This document shows positions 25,693-36,500 of a stretch of 64,000 nucleotides of DNA, piece after piece; positions within the stretch are counted from its first letter, which is position 1, and each line of letters begins with the position of its first letter. A program made the position numbers and the translations under genes. The notes under the pieces are model-generated. The model worked only from the letters and a program-made list of their open reading frames with translations. It was not told the DNA's origin and did no database searches. Source of the DNA: Opisthocomus hoazin (taxonomy: Eukaryota > Chordata > Aves > Opisthocomiformes > Opisthocomidae); assembly GCF_030867145.1 (NCBI RefSeq), contig NC_134440.1:5084001-5148000 (forward strand). Direction: 5' to 3'.

Positions 25693-28066
25693 ATGTGGGG
25701 GCTCGGGGTCCTCCTCCCCCTCCTTGGCGGTGAGTGGGGGCACGGGGCTGGCTGGGGGGGACAGAGGGGACACTGCCTGGGTCCCCGTGGCTGGGCTGTG
25801 GGGCTGGGGACAGGCCGTTTGGGGGGGGCACTGGGGGGACAGGGGGCTCGGGCTGTCCCCTGCGTGATGGCCGGGGCAGGGGGGGCTGCTGGGGACGTCT
25901 GTCCTGAGAGGGGACCAGAGAGGGGCTGGGGACACAGAGGAAGGGACAGACACACGGACGGGTGGGTGGAGAGAGACGGTGACACGGCCGTGGCGGGGGG
26001 GGGGCAGGATGGGGTCCGGTAACGTGTGTGGGGACAGGATGGGGACAGAGGTGTGGGGACAGGATGGGGACAGGATGGGGTCCGGTAACGTGTGTGGGGA
26101 CAGGATGGGGACAGAGGCGTGGGGACAGGATGGGGACAGGATGGGGTCCGGTAACGTGTGTGGGGACAGGATGGGGACAGAGGTGTGGGGACAGGATGGG
26201 GACAGGATGGGGTCCGGTAACGTGTGTGGGGACAGGATGGGGACAGAGGTGTGGGGACAGGATGGGGACAGGATGGGGTCCGGTAACGTGTGTGGGGACA
26301 GGATGGGGACAGAGGCGTGGGGACAGGATGGGGACAGAGTGACGTGCAGAGCGGCAGCGGCGAGAGGTGACACGCAGGCAGCAAACATGGCCCCAGCACC
26401 CTCAGCCCCACGGGTGGCCCTGGGGACCGCCGGGGTGGTGGGCTGCAGCCCCCCCCCCGTGACCCGGTGCTGGTCCTGGCAGCGGGTGCCCTGCGGGTGA
26501 GCCAGGACCCCGGCGAGGTGTGGGTGACGGCGGGCGACGGGGTGGCCCTGGGGTGCCGGGTGCTGGTGGCCGAGCCCTGGGACCTGCTGCGGCTGGAGTG
26601 GGTGAAGGACGTGGGGCGCGGGGTGCTGTGTGCCACCCGCCTGCGCCCCACCGCTGCCACCCCCCCGGCCCCCTGCACCCCCCGCCTCAGCCTGGCCTGG
26701 CAGCCCCCCCGGGCCACCCTCAGCCTCCGCCGGGCGCGGGGGGATGACGCCGGGCGCTACCTCTGCCGCGTCACCCTCGAGATCCCCCACCATGACATGG
26801 TCACCGGCAACGGCACCCTGCTCCACGTCAGCGCAGGTACCTGGGGGGGCCTTGCTCTGCCCCTTCTCCCCCGGGGAATCCTGGGGGGGCTGAGCGGGGT
26901 CCCTGGGAGGTGGCATCACCATGGGAGTTGGTGGAGTCCATGGGAGGTGGCATCACTGTGGGGGTTGATGGGGTCCTTGGGAGGTGGCATCACCATGGGG
27001 TTGATGGTGTTCCTCAGAGGTGGCATCATGGTGGGGGTTGGTGTGGTCCCTGGGAGGTGACATCCCCTTGGAGGTTGATGGGGTCCTTGAGAGGTGGCAT
27101 CATGATGGGGGTTGATGCAGTCCTCGGGAGGTGCCATCACCGTGGGGCTGATGGGGTCCTTGGGAGGTGGCATCACCATGGGGCTGATGGTGTCCCTCAG
27201 AGGTGGCATCACGGTGGTCCCTGGGATGTGGCATCACCTTGGAGGTTAATGGGGTCCTTGGGAAGTGGCATCATGGTGGGGGTTGATGTGATCCTTCGGA
27301 GGTAGCACCACCATGGGGCTGATGGGGTCCATGGAGGGAGCTGCCTGGTGGGTCTGGGGTGGCCACAGTGCCAGAGGGATGGGCACAGGGACAGGGATGG
27401 AGACTGGGATGGGGACAGGGCCACCCCTGCCTGCTTTTCCCTCACCAGCAGCAGCTGATGGAGGCCATCAGGCAGGTAAGCGTGACCCCGCCATCCCCAC
27501 CGTCCCCTCCACCCAGCGCCCGCGTGCCGGGGTGCCGAGGCGGTGGCCGCAGCTGGGTGTGCTTGCAGGGCTGGCGTGGGGGCTGGCGGGGGTCCTGGGG
27601 GGCACAGTCCTCCTCCTGGGGCTGCTCCTCCTGGGCCACCGGCGCTGGTGCAGGGACGCAGGTAACCCCGTCCCCAAACACCCCCACCCCAAGCACCCCG
27701 TCCCCGAGCACCCCCGCCCCTCCCTGCCCCATGCCCCTCTTACCCCATGCCCAAACACCCCGAAACCCCTCTGCCCCCCCCAGCACCCCGTGCCCATCCA
27801 CCCCATGCACCCCCACGCCCCCTCCTCAGGGCTCACCCCAGGCACCTCCCGGGGCTGGGGGCACCCAACGGGATCCCTGGGGGTCCCCTGGCAGTGCCAG
27901 CTGTGGCTCAGGGGGCCAGGGCTCGCCATGCCTGGCCCTGCGCCCCCCCAAAACCCACTTCCCCCCCCCCCCAGACACGGGCATCTACGTGAACGTGCTG
28001 ACCCCCCCGGCGCGGACCCCCAAGAAGCTGCTGCCGCCCCCCAAGCTGACGGAGAACAGCACGTGA
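25693..28066 (+). CDS. TMIGD2: TMIGD2-like (CD28H) single-Ig co-receptor
   Basis: In mammals TMIGD2 is a CD28-family receptor on naive T and NK cells that binds HHLA2 (known). Exons: 25693-25729, 26483-26836, 27449-27475, 27569-27661, 27975-28066; phases agree and give 200 aa. Signal peptide MWGLGVLLPLLGAGA. One V-type Ig domain: C37 and C107 with D-D-A-G-x-Y-x-C, tryptophan in RLEWVKD, and an extra pair C62/C77 matching the extra cysteines of human TMIGD2 as I recall it. N122-G-T is a glycosylation site at the same place as in human. A short stalk comes from a 27-nt exon. The TM segment is about 140-162, then HRRW. The tail is only about 38 aa and carries Y175-V-N-V, a YxN motif like the human YSNV, then TPKK. 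Position between FSD1 and SHD supports orthology. Confidence 0.88.
26015..26340. repeat. 66-bp VNTR, five near-identical copies, TMIGD2 intron 1
   Basis: 'tccggtaacgtgtgtgggga' starts at 26015, 26081, 26147, 26213 and 26279, exactly 66 bp apart. The copies differ almost only by gtgtgggg versus gcgtgggg, so the array expanded or homogenised recently. It stays open for 22-residue units in the plus frame, but flanking splice sites place it in intron 1. Confidence 0.95.
26900..27340. repeat. About 42-bp minisatellite, TMIGD2 intron 2
   Basis: Units 'gggaggtggcatcaccatgg' plus 'gggttgatggggtcctt' repeat about ten times between the Ig exon and the 27-nt stalk exon. The copies are divergent. Confidence 0.88.
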
Positions 28067-28712
28067 ACAGCACGTACCGGGGGGCTGCAGCAGGCACGGG
28101 GACCCCCCTGCTGCCCCCCGGCCTGAGAGGAGCCGTGCCCTGCTGTGCCGCAGCCCCCCAGCTGGGTACAGGGGCACCCCCCCCCCCAGCTCTGCCTTTC
28201 CACAGTAAAAGCCCCCCCAAAACCGTCTCGCAGGGTCCCGCCGCCCCGCTCGCTGTCTCCTCCGCAGCGCGCCCCCAGCACCCACCCCCGGCATCCGGTG
28301 CCCCCCAGCACCCAGCCTGGCCCCGGCGCGGCGGGGGGCCCCCCGGGTCAGGGAAGCGGCTCTGTGGTCCCGTGGCCTGGTTTCGCCCCGGCACCCGACA
28401 CCGATGCGGTCAAGAGCCGGTGACCCCGAGCTGCGTCACCTCCCGCGGTGGGTGGGTGGGGGACGCAGCCAGACACCCCCCCTCGCCCGGACCCCCGGGC
28501 TCCTGGGGCGGTGGGAGCTGGTACAAGGGCAGGAACACACATGGTGGGATCAGGACGGGCCACCATGCCTGGCACCATAGAGTTGAGCCCCCAAGAGGGA
28601 CCAGAGCGTCGCCATGCCCAGCGCCGCGGAGCTGCACATCGCTTTTAATGGGGTCGCTTCGCTGCGGGATGTTGGGGGGGGCACAGCCGGGGGGTCCCCA
28701 GCAGCGCTGGGC
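28067..28712. other. TMIGD2 / SHD convergent 3' region
   Basis: The stop codons of TMIGD2 (28066) and SHD (28713) face each other. A minus-strand ATTAAA (plus tttaat at 28644-28649) is a likely SHD polyadenylation signal. On the plus strand only a weak AGTAAA-type hexamer near 28204 is available to TMIGD2. Otherwise the sequence is GC-rich without recognisable content. Confidence 0.6.
28644..28649 (-). terminator. SHD: Likely SHD poly(A) signal ATTAAA
   Basis: The plus-strand tttaat reads ATTAAA on the minus strand, 64 nt past the SHD stop codon. This would give SHD an unusually short 3'UTR. Confidence 0.55.
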
Positions 28713-31547
28713 TCATGGGGGCTGCACGGCCACGGGGTAGAGCAGGGAGAGGTGGCAGGCGCCGCGGACGGGCAGCGCCCGCGCCGTGTAGTGCCGCACG
28801 GCCTCGGGCACCGAGGGGAAGGCGGCTCCGGCGCGACCCAGCACGAAATGCTGCTCCCGCGTCCGCGTCAGCTTCACGTGCACGAAGCCGTGGCTGCTCC
28901 TGTGGGCGGGGAGGGGAAACTGAGGCACGCCGTGCGTCGCCTGGCCACCTTCGCACGGTGCCTGTCAGCGTGGATCGCGGGGGAACACGCCAGCACACGC
29001 CGGCGCATGGATGCAAGCGCCATGCGCACAGCCCAGCCCCACCACCCTGTGACCCCCCCCCCCATGCCTGGGTTGTCCCCTCGCCAGCCCCGCGTCCCCT
29101 CGCCGTCCCCGCACTCACCTGAGCGACAGCGAGTAGTCATCGGGGCTGGTCTCGCAGTCCCGCACCAGGAAGCTGCCCTCGCGGCACAGCGCCAGCAGCG
29201 TCTCGGCGCCCGCCCGCCCGATGGGGCCGTGGTACCACCTGCATGGTGGTGGGTGTCACCCCGGCACCCGGGCCCCAGGACCCATCTGCGCCACAGGGCA
29301 CCCTGCGTGCCATGGGGTGCTGTCCCCACCACTTGGACCCATCAGCAACCCAGGGCACCCGCCGCGGCACAAGGAGCCATCCACCCCGCAGGGACCTGTC
29401 TGTGCCATGGGGCATCTTCTACATCACGGAGACCAACGGTGTGGGGCACCCATCCATTCCAAAGGGACCAACCACGCCGTGAGCACCCTCCACCCCACAA
29501 GGACCCTTTCCACCACGGGTACCCACCCATGACATTGGGCACCCTCCAGTCCATGGCGACCCACCTATGCCATTGGGCACCCAACCACATCAAAGGGACC
29601 AACCATGCCACAGGGCACCCTCCACCCCATGAGGATGCATCCATGCCATGGGGCACCCAACACTGTGGGGACCCATCCACGCCATGGGGCACCCAACACC
29701 GTGGGCACCCATCCATGCCATAGGTCACCCTCAACCCCACGAGGACCCTCCATGCCATTGGGGCACTCAGCTACGTCAAAGAAACCAACCATGCCAAGGG
29801 GCACCCTCCACCCCATGGGGACCCATCTGTGGGGGACCCGCCCCCACCCCAGAGGGCTGCCTCCATGCCAGGATGTACAATGGGGACGTTGAGGAGGGGG
29901 AGGAGGAGGGACCCCCTGATGGACGAGGGACTCCCCCAGACTCACGCCTGCTTCTCCAGGGGCAGCGAGGTGTCCACGTGCCCAGGGCTGGGGGGGCAGC
30001 CCGGCCTGGTGCCCGTGGGGGTCCGGGGGGGCCGCGGCAGCTGCCGGGACAGGCTGGGGGAGCGCTCGGGGCTCTCAAACTGCACTGTGGAGACAAAGCG
30101 GTGGGGGGTGTCACCCCATCGCGGGGTCCCCTGAGGACACCCGGTGACTGGGCCACCGGCTCTCGGTGCCAGAGCACAGCAGAAGGTCGTAGACGTCCCC
30201 ACCATGGCTCTGCCTTGCCGCGGTGCCCCGTCGCCCACCCCCTTGCTCCCCTGGGTGGGACCCATGGGTGCCGGGGGGGACCCCGGGGTGGCACCCAGCG
30301 CCCTGGGGACGCCGTCACCTGCGAACGCCCGGGAGATGTGATCCTTCTTCCACTCCCAGGGCTGGTCGTACTCATCGGCCGGGCGCTCGTCGTCGCGGGG
30401 CAGGCGGCTCTGGCGGGCGGTGGGCACCCCGGGGCCCCCCCCCGCCGTCTCCCACTCCTCATACGGGGTGTCGTAGAGCTGGGGTCCCCGCCGCGGTCTC
30501 CCCCGCCGACCCTCGCCCTGTCGCGGGCACCCTGGGGACAGGCGGGCTGGGAGACGCTGGGGGGCTGGGGGAGGCAGCGGGGGGGGGTGCTGCAGGACCC
30601 CCTGTGGGGCTGGGGGGGTGCCCTGGGGGTCACCCACCTGCGGCCTCGCCGGGCTCCTCGCAGCCCCCCTCGGGCGCCGGGTCCTGCTCCCCCTCGAAGG
30701 GCTCCGAGTACTCGCTCTCGCCGGGGCCCTGTGGGTGGGTGCCCGGGGTGGGCACCAGGGTGGGATGGGACCCCCGCTGCCCCCCCCCAAGGGCCCCAGC
30801 CCCTGGGTCCCCTCGCCAGGACCCCGCAGGCACCCCCAGGTCCCCGACACGGGGGTCCCCAGCCCCTTCCTCGCTCCCTCCCACCCGCTCCCTTTGTCCC
30901 CCGACCCCTCTCCTGCTGACCCCAGGCTCTCCCCCCTGGGTGCCCCCCGCCCCCCCCGTCCCCACTGGCACCCCCGCTCCTCTCCCCAGCCCCTCTCGGT
31001 CCCCTCCTATCCCCCATCTCCCCCCCCCATCCCCTCCGTGCCCCCCGGTCCTTGCTCCCCAGCCCCCCCCGCTCCCTCCCGGCTGCCCCCCTCACCCCTC
31101 TCCGGTGTGTAGCCCCCCCCGATGCCCCCCGGTTCCTCACCCCAGCCCTCTGCCCCCGCCCCGGTCCCTTCGCACCCCCCCGGTGCCCTCCGGTTCTCCC
31201 GCTTCCTCCCCCCTGCCCCCCCCGCCCGGTCTTTTTGCCCCCCTCCCCGGTGCCCGCGCATCCCCCCGGCTCCTGCCCCGCTGCCCACCCTCGGTGCCCC
31301 CCCCGGTGCCCCCCCGGTGCCCCCCGCTCCTACCTGCTCCAGCCGGCGAGGGCCCCCCCCCGGCCCCGCGCCCCCCACCCGCACCAGCCGGCGCCGGGGG
31401 GAGGCAGCGGGGCCGCGGAGGGCAGCGGGGGGGGGGGGGGGTGCCGGGGGGGCGGCGCTCGCCTCCGCCGCTGTAGTCGGGCTGGGGGGGGCGCGGGGGG
31501 GAGCGCCGGGCCCCCCGACCCAGGTAGTCCCGGAGCCACTTGGCCAT
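28713..31547 (-). CDS. SHD: SHD (SH2 domain adaptor protein D)
   Basis: SHD belongs to the SHB/SHD/SHE/SHF adaptors, with a C-terminal SH2 domain and phosphorylatable YxxP-type motifs; mouse Shd is an Abl substrate (known). Exons in gene order: 31334-31547, 30638-30728, 30319-30531, 29946-30084, 29119-29238, 28713-28899. Recognisable parts: MAKWLRDYLGRG start, GPGESEYSEPFEGEQ, QLYDTPYEEWE, DERPADEYDQPWEWKKDH, ISRAFAVQFESPE, LPLEKQ, then SH2 from WYHGPIGRAGAETLL through SFLVRDCETSPDDYSLSLR (FLVR arginine present) to HLSLLYPVAVQPP. Exons 2-6 are in phase. Exon 1 ends in phase 1 while exon 2 needs phase 0, so an exon is missed or a C/G run in exon 1 has the wrong length. The mammalian YRAQKNLDFEDPYE block is not visible. 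Confidence 0.9.
29250..29870. repeat. GCCATGGGGCACCCA minisatellite in SHD intron 4
   Basis: Units of roughly 40-48 bp (ccatgccatggggcacccaa, accatggggacccatccac) with many substitutions fill the intron upstream (SHD sense) of the first SH2 exon. Confidence 0.8.
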
Positions 31548-31850
31548 GGCGGGGCCGCCCCGGGACCCCCCCGCCGCCGCCGCCGGGAGCCGCTTTGTGT
31601 CGCCGCCGAGCGCGGCGCGGACCGGAGCCCCCGGCCCCCCCCCCCCAACCCCCCCCCCACCCCGCGCCCGCCCCGCCGGGGGGGCACCGGCACGGGGGGG
31701 GGGGGGGGCGGGCACTGGGACCCCGCGGGGGACAACGGGACCCCTCGAGGGACCCCGGGAGCGGAAGGCTGACCCCCTCCTCCCGGTATCGGGGGTCACC
31801 GGGCCCCCCGAGTGACACCGGGACCCCCGCCCCCCCTCCCCCCGTGTGAC
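31330..31850. promoter_or_regulatory. SHD: SHD CpG-island promoter and first exon
   Basis: CpG-dense block around the SHD start codon (31547, minus), with G/C homopolymers of up to 15 bases (around 31425-31441, 31639-31666 and 31697-31708). The homopolymer lengths are the likeliest place for sequence errors that would disturb the SHD exon 1 frame. Confidence 0.65.
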
Positions 31851-32095
31851 GGTGCCCCGGACACCGGCGGGAGGCACAGGGGGTACAGGACCACCCCCCC
31901 CAGCTCCTCTGGGGTCTCGGGGCTGTCCCGGGGAGGGGCTGGGCACAGGGAAAGGGCTGGGGGGTCACTTCGGGGTCTGGGGAGGAGGACGGACCCCCCC
32001 CCAGCTGCAGGGTCACCCCCAGGGAGCTCGTCATGGGGGGCAGGGAGGGCCCTGCCTCCCCCTCTGCTCCGGGGGCTGGGGGGAGCCTCAGTGAC

Positions 32096-32215
32096 AGCGC
32101 TGGGGGGGGGGCAAGAGGGCTGGGGGCCCCCCAGGGACAGCTCGGGGGGGGCAGGAGGGCCGGGGACCCCCCAGGGACAGTTCGGGGGGGGCAGGAGGGC
32201 TGGGACCCCCCAGCT
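32096..32215. repeat. Three-copy GGGGGGGCAGGAGGGC repeat
   Basis: Three tandem units of about 40-57 bp (gcaggagggccgggg, accccccagggacag, ctcgggggggg), polypurine-rich on the plus strand. Confidence 0.75.
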
Positions 32216-32428
32216 CGGCTCCTTGCATTGTCTCTTGCAGAACAAAGGGTCCCTGTCCCGGGATCCCGGCCTGGGGGCTGTGGGGAGCTGGGGGGGGAAC
32301 ACGGGTGGGAGCAGGACACGGCTGGGGGGCACCGTGGGCCAGGGACCCCCCCAGCTTTGCCAGCCCCCCAGCGCAGCTCTGACAGACCCCATCCAACGCA
32401 GCCCCCCGGGCTGGGCCCAACACCCAGC

Positions 32429-32600
32429 ATTAATATTTGACGCGGCTAATTGCAACGCACGTGTGAGGAATGCTAATTGGGATGGGGGGGGGGCCCTGCC
32501 TTTTCTCCCTGCTCTCCGAAACACCCCAGGAGCCCCCCCCCCCAACGCCACAGCACCCTTGGGGAGTGGGTTAATTAGCGAGAAGCCGCTTGTCAATTAG
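32429..32600. promoter_or_regulatory. Candidate enhancer: cluster of TAAT homeodomain cores
   Basis: In an otherwise very GC-rich spacer, five TAAT-type cores occur within 172 bp: ATTAAT (32429), TAATTG (32447), TAATTG (32474), TTAATTAG (32571) and CAATTAG (32594). The island lies about 0.9 kb upstream of the SHD start codon. Function is inferred only from motif density. Confidence 0.4.
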
Positions 32601-32824
32601 AGGTGGGCACCTCAGTAAGTCACCAGATGTAGGTGGGGAGAGGCGGGTGGCACCTCAGGGTGGGTCAGCCCCTTTCGGTGGGTGTGTGGAACCCCCCCCC
32701 CCCTCAAATCGTTGGGGCGGGGGTCCTCGGGGAGCTGCCAGACCCCCGCGGGCAGGCCCCGCTGCCTGGGTACGAACCGCTGCTCCGGGAGATGAAGAGG
32801 CAAAACCGGCTCCGACACATCCAA

Positions 32825-32830
32825 TTTATT
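32825..32830 (-). terminator. YJU2: Likely YJU2 poly(A) signal AATAAA
   Basis: The plus-strand tttatt reads AATAAA on the minus strand, the first canonical hexamer after the YJU2 stop codon. It gives a 3'UTR of about 0.75 kb. Confidence 0.6.
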
Positions 32831-32844
32831 AGCGGAGTGAACCC

Positions 32845-33577
32845 GATCGCGCTCCGAAGGGTGACGGGGGGGGGTTGTCACCAAGCTGCCGGGGACAGCT
32901 GGGGGGTCTCAGCCCCACCAGGACAGCCCCATCCCCGCAGTGTGGGGTTGGAGGAGCCCCCCGTGTCCGTGCTGGGGGATGTGTCACCACTGAAAGCACG
33001 ATGTCGGAGGGTCCGGGCTCACCCCACAGAGGTGGGCTAGGAGCCCAGCAGGGGTGTCAGGAGACCCCCAGGGCCAGAGGAGCGATGGTGGTGGGTCCTC
33101 CACCGTGCAGGGACACTGGGCACGAGGCAGGGAAGGCCCCAACGTCCCTCCGATGCCGCGGGTGCATCCCGTACGCGGGCCCTGGACAGCGAGCACCACC
33201 AGAACACAGCAACCACACCGTCCCGGGCAGCCCCGGCGCTTCCGAACACGTTATGGGCGCAGGGCTGGGACCCGTCGCGCTCCGCGGCCGGCGGGAAGAG
33301 GGGTTCGGGCACAGCCAGCCCGGCACAGCGTCGGGGCTCTGCACCGCGGCGGCGACACGCTCCTCCGAGGCAGCCGGCTCCTCGACGGGCTCATCCGCGC
33401 GGTGGGAGCCAGGGAGGGTGGCCACAGGCCCCGGGACGAGCAGGGGAAGACGAGGGGAGTCCAGGTGGACTGGAAACCCCCGCCGGGCCCAGCTCTGCGC
33501 GGGGGTCCTGGAGAGCAGCTGCTGTCAGCTGGGAAGCGAAGGGCCCGCGGTGCCCCTCCGGGCCGGCTCGGTCGCCA
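32845..33577 (-). other. YJU2: YJU2 3' untranslated region
   Basis: GC-rich non-coding sequence from the YJU2 stop codon to the candidate poly(A) signal. Long open frames on both strands show no recognisable protein family. Confidence 0.55.
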
Positions 33578-36500
33578 TCAGTCACCGGCGCTGTCCTCGC
33601 TGTCCGAATACGCCCCCAACAAGCCGAGAGAGGACGTGGTGCCCGTTGCTGTGGGAAACGAGCCTGGAAAACGGAGCGAGAGAGCAGGCAGCATCAGGTA
33701 GGGCGGTCCCCATCGCCAGCAAACCCCGCCGGCTCGGCACAACCAGCCGCGCGGAGACGACGCAGCCAGAGCCCGAGCGGTGCCTTGTCCCCCCCGGAAT
33801 CTTGACGAGGACAGGCGAGGTTAAATTGGGTGGACAAGGAGACCCCGCATCGCCTCGGCCGGAACCTCCTGCTTCCACCTCGCAGAGGCAGAGGTCGGCC
33901 CAAGGTCTGCAAAATGCCCCTCTCGCTCCGCAGCCCCCCGAGAGGCTCCAGCTGCTGGGAAGGGAGCGAGGAGCCGGCCCTCGGCTTTGAGCATGAGCCG
34001 CAAGCGTGCGGCAGCACCGCGGGCAGAGAGCCCCGAGACCTCGAGACGGGCGGCTCCTCCGGCGGAACAGCCAGGAGCAGGGGGCTGGGGAAGGCATCAA
34101 GAGCGGGGCAGCTACACGGGCTGGTCCTCGCCAGGGATCCCCGGAGGGACTCACTAAGCCCAAGGCTCAGGACCAGTCAGCCCAGAAACAACCAATTCAT
34201 CGGCTCCTTCTCCAAACCCTCTGCCTTCCCGGGGCAGTGAGCGACGAGGCGCTGGAAAGCCTTTCTGCTTGTTTTCACCACTTCTATAAAGCTTCCAAAT
34301 TCCGACAGTTTGGCAGGTTTTATAATCGGGCCCCAAACCAAAGCAATTTTCTTGCTTTGCCATTCATATCTCGCTGTTGTGACGGTTCCCAGCATCCTAT
34401 CTGCATGCTGAGAGGCTGTTTTGAAGCTTCTGGCCCTGACAGTCTGTCTCCAAGGCCTTGGTTTATCGCCGAGGGCCAGGAAGGATCCTCTCCTCCACCA
34501 GGACATCTGCTGGAAACAGGGACAACCTCCTGTTCTTACACCGTCAGGGCCCCATCTGTCCCACGCCAAGGGCTTGACCCGAGAGCACTCCGGCTCTGAA
34601 GACAGCACCAAACACCACTTGGGTGCTGCCAGAGCCCTCTCTGACGGCCCAGCTCAGGCCACCCCATCCCCACGTGAGCTGTTACCGGTGTCGGCCGCGG
34701 TGCCTTGGTTCTCTGTCCCATTAGCCAGGGCAGGACCCGGCTTCTGCTTCCTCACGGTGACCAGCCCGGCAAGCTGGGCCTTGGTGTTCAATTTGCCCAC
34801 GCTCCGCTCCCAGCTCTCAGTCTTCAGCTTCTTACTCTGGGGCTGAGGGTCCTGCAGAGCAGAGCGGGGGTGTTAGGGTGCTCTGGCCTTGGAGGGGAGG
34901 AAAAGGGATGCGGGAGGGGGAGGAGAAGTGTTAAAAACAGCAGCACAAAGCACAAGAGACACGAGGATAGCAGCTACGGGGGTTACTCTCCCCCGGCAGC
35001 GACTGGCACAAGCTAGACAAACAACAGGGATATGGATCTGAACGGCTGCAAAACAGCCCTTGGAGACAGACATCCCGCTGCCAGGGATGGTTAAACCCAG
35101 CCCTGTGTGGCCACACGCTGGCCCTGGGACGATGAGGAGCTGCATTCACGCCACAGGGTTGCACAAGCCCTGCCAGCCAGGACCGCGTGCCTGCAGGTGG
35201 TCCAGCCACTGAATCAAACTCCCCCGGGCACGAGGATTAGTGCCGGGCCAGGGAACATCGCTCAGATTAACCCCAGGCCGGCTTAGAGACACGGCAGCTT
35301 TGATTCACCCAACCGGACAGAGGTCCCTGCAGACACGGATCGACATCGGAGAGCAGCAGTGCAGGGGCCTGTCCGCGGGGATAATCCCTCCCTTGCACTG
35401 AAAGCGCTTTTGTTCTGCGTGGCTCCAACGGGGACAAAAAGAACCAAAGCAGAGGCTGTCCCAGGCAGCGCTTTCACCGCTGTGTTTTTCAGAGCGCTGA
35501 AACGGTGCCTGAAGTATGACCAAGCTCACGCTTTTCGAGCTGGAAGGGAACGCCCGTCCTGAGCGAGGACGGGGGCAGCTCCCTCCCAGCCTTTGTCAGC
35601 AGACGTGGTCTAAAATCATCAGCTGATCCCTGTCTCCTTTCAGCCCAGTGCGCAGGGACACAGCCTTTCTGAGCTGCTCATGCGTGGCAGGCATTCGGGC
35701 TCCGGCGTCGCAGGGAGAGAAGAGACAGCACGGAGCCCAGGACAGCGGATTTGGTCTGGGGGAAGAGGAGCGGCGGGTGGAAGGACCTCTGTCCCCGCTC
35801 ACCTCCTGCAAGATCTCCGTAGGTTTCATTTTCTCCGCAGACTTCGTGCGCGATTTTGCAGGCTCTTCGTCGGAGTCGGAGTCTACCAGCAGCCGGCGGT
35901 TCTGCGCCTGCTCCAGCATAGCTCTGCAAGGAGAGAGGCCGCACGCGGAGGGTTAGAGCTGGCTCCATTCCACCGCCGTGCCGAGCGGTGCCGGCGCCGC
36001 TTGCTGAAAGGGGAGCTGGAATTCTGCAGCAGCGCAACAGGATCCACCTTCTCAGGTGCTTTTTAAGAAGTCACATTCAGGCGGCGCCGGAAGGTTGATG
36101 GCACTGAGTTCTGCAGCCTCAGCCAGGTGCAGAAACTCTCTCCATGCGAGGACACTTCTCGGGTGGGGTCAGGCCCTTGCGGCCAGGGATACCAAAACCC
36201 CACCGCCTCCACCACAGGCATTTCCCTCCCCTCCCCTCCCAAACACTTGAACGCTCCCCAATCTCCTCACAGCCCACTCAGGACTACATCCCACCCACAC
36301 AACTGAACTCAGGGCCCTCTCTCGAGCGCTCTCAGGGTGCTGAGGAACGGGCAAGACGCAGCCCTGCTTGGTCAGGGTCAGCGTGGCGGCTTCACACACC
36401 CATGAACGCTTCCAGCCCACTCACTTCATCTCTTGCTCATCCTCCTCTTGCTCCTTGCGCTTCTGCTCCTCCTCGTACTCCTTGTACTGCTTCAGCATGG

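Larger units (their letters stand above)
31851..32822. other. SHD-YJU2 intergenic spacer
   Basis: The spacer between the SHD promoter (minus) and the end of the YJU2 transcript (minus). It holds a three-copy repeat at 32096-32215 and the TAAT cluster at 32429-32600. No exon of a further gene is recognisable. Confidence 0.6.

Noticed and set aside
25980-26340. 66-bp direct repeats as a CRISPR array
   Set aside because: The copies are contiguous tandem units without unique spacers, in a vertebrate intron.
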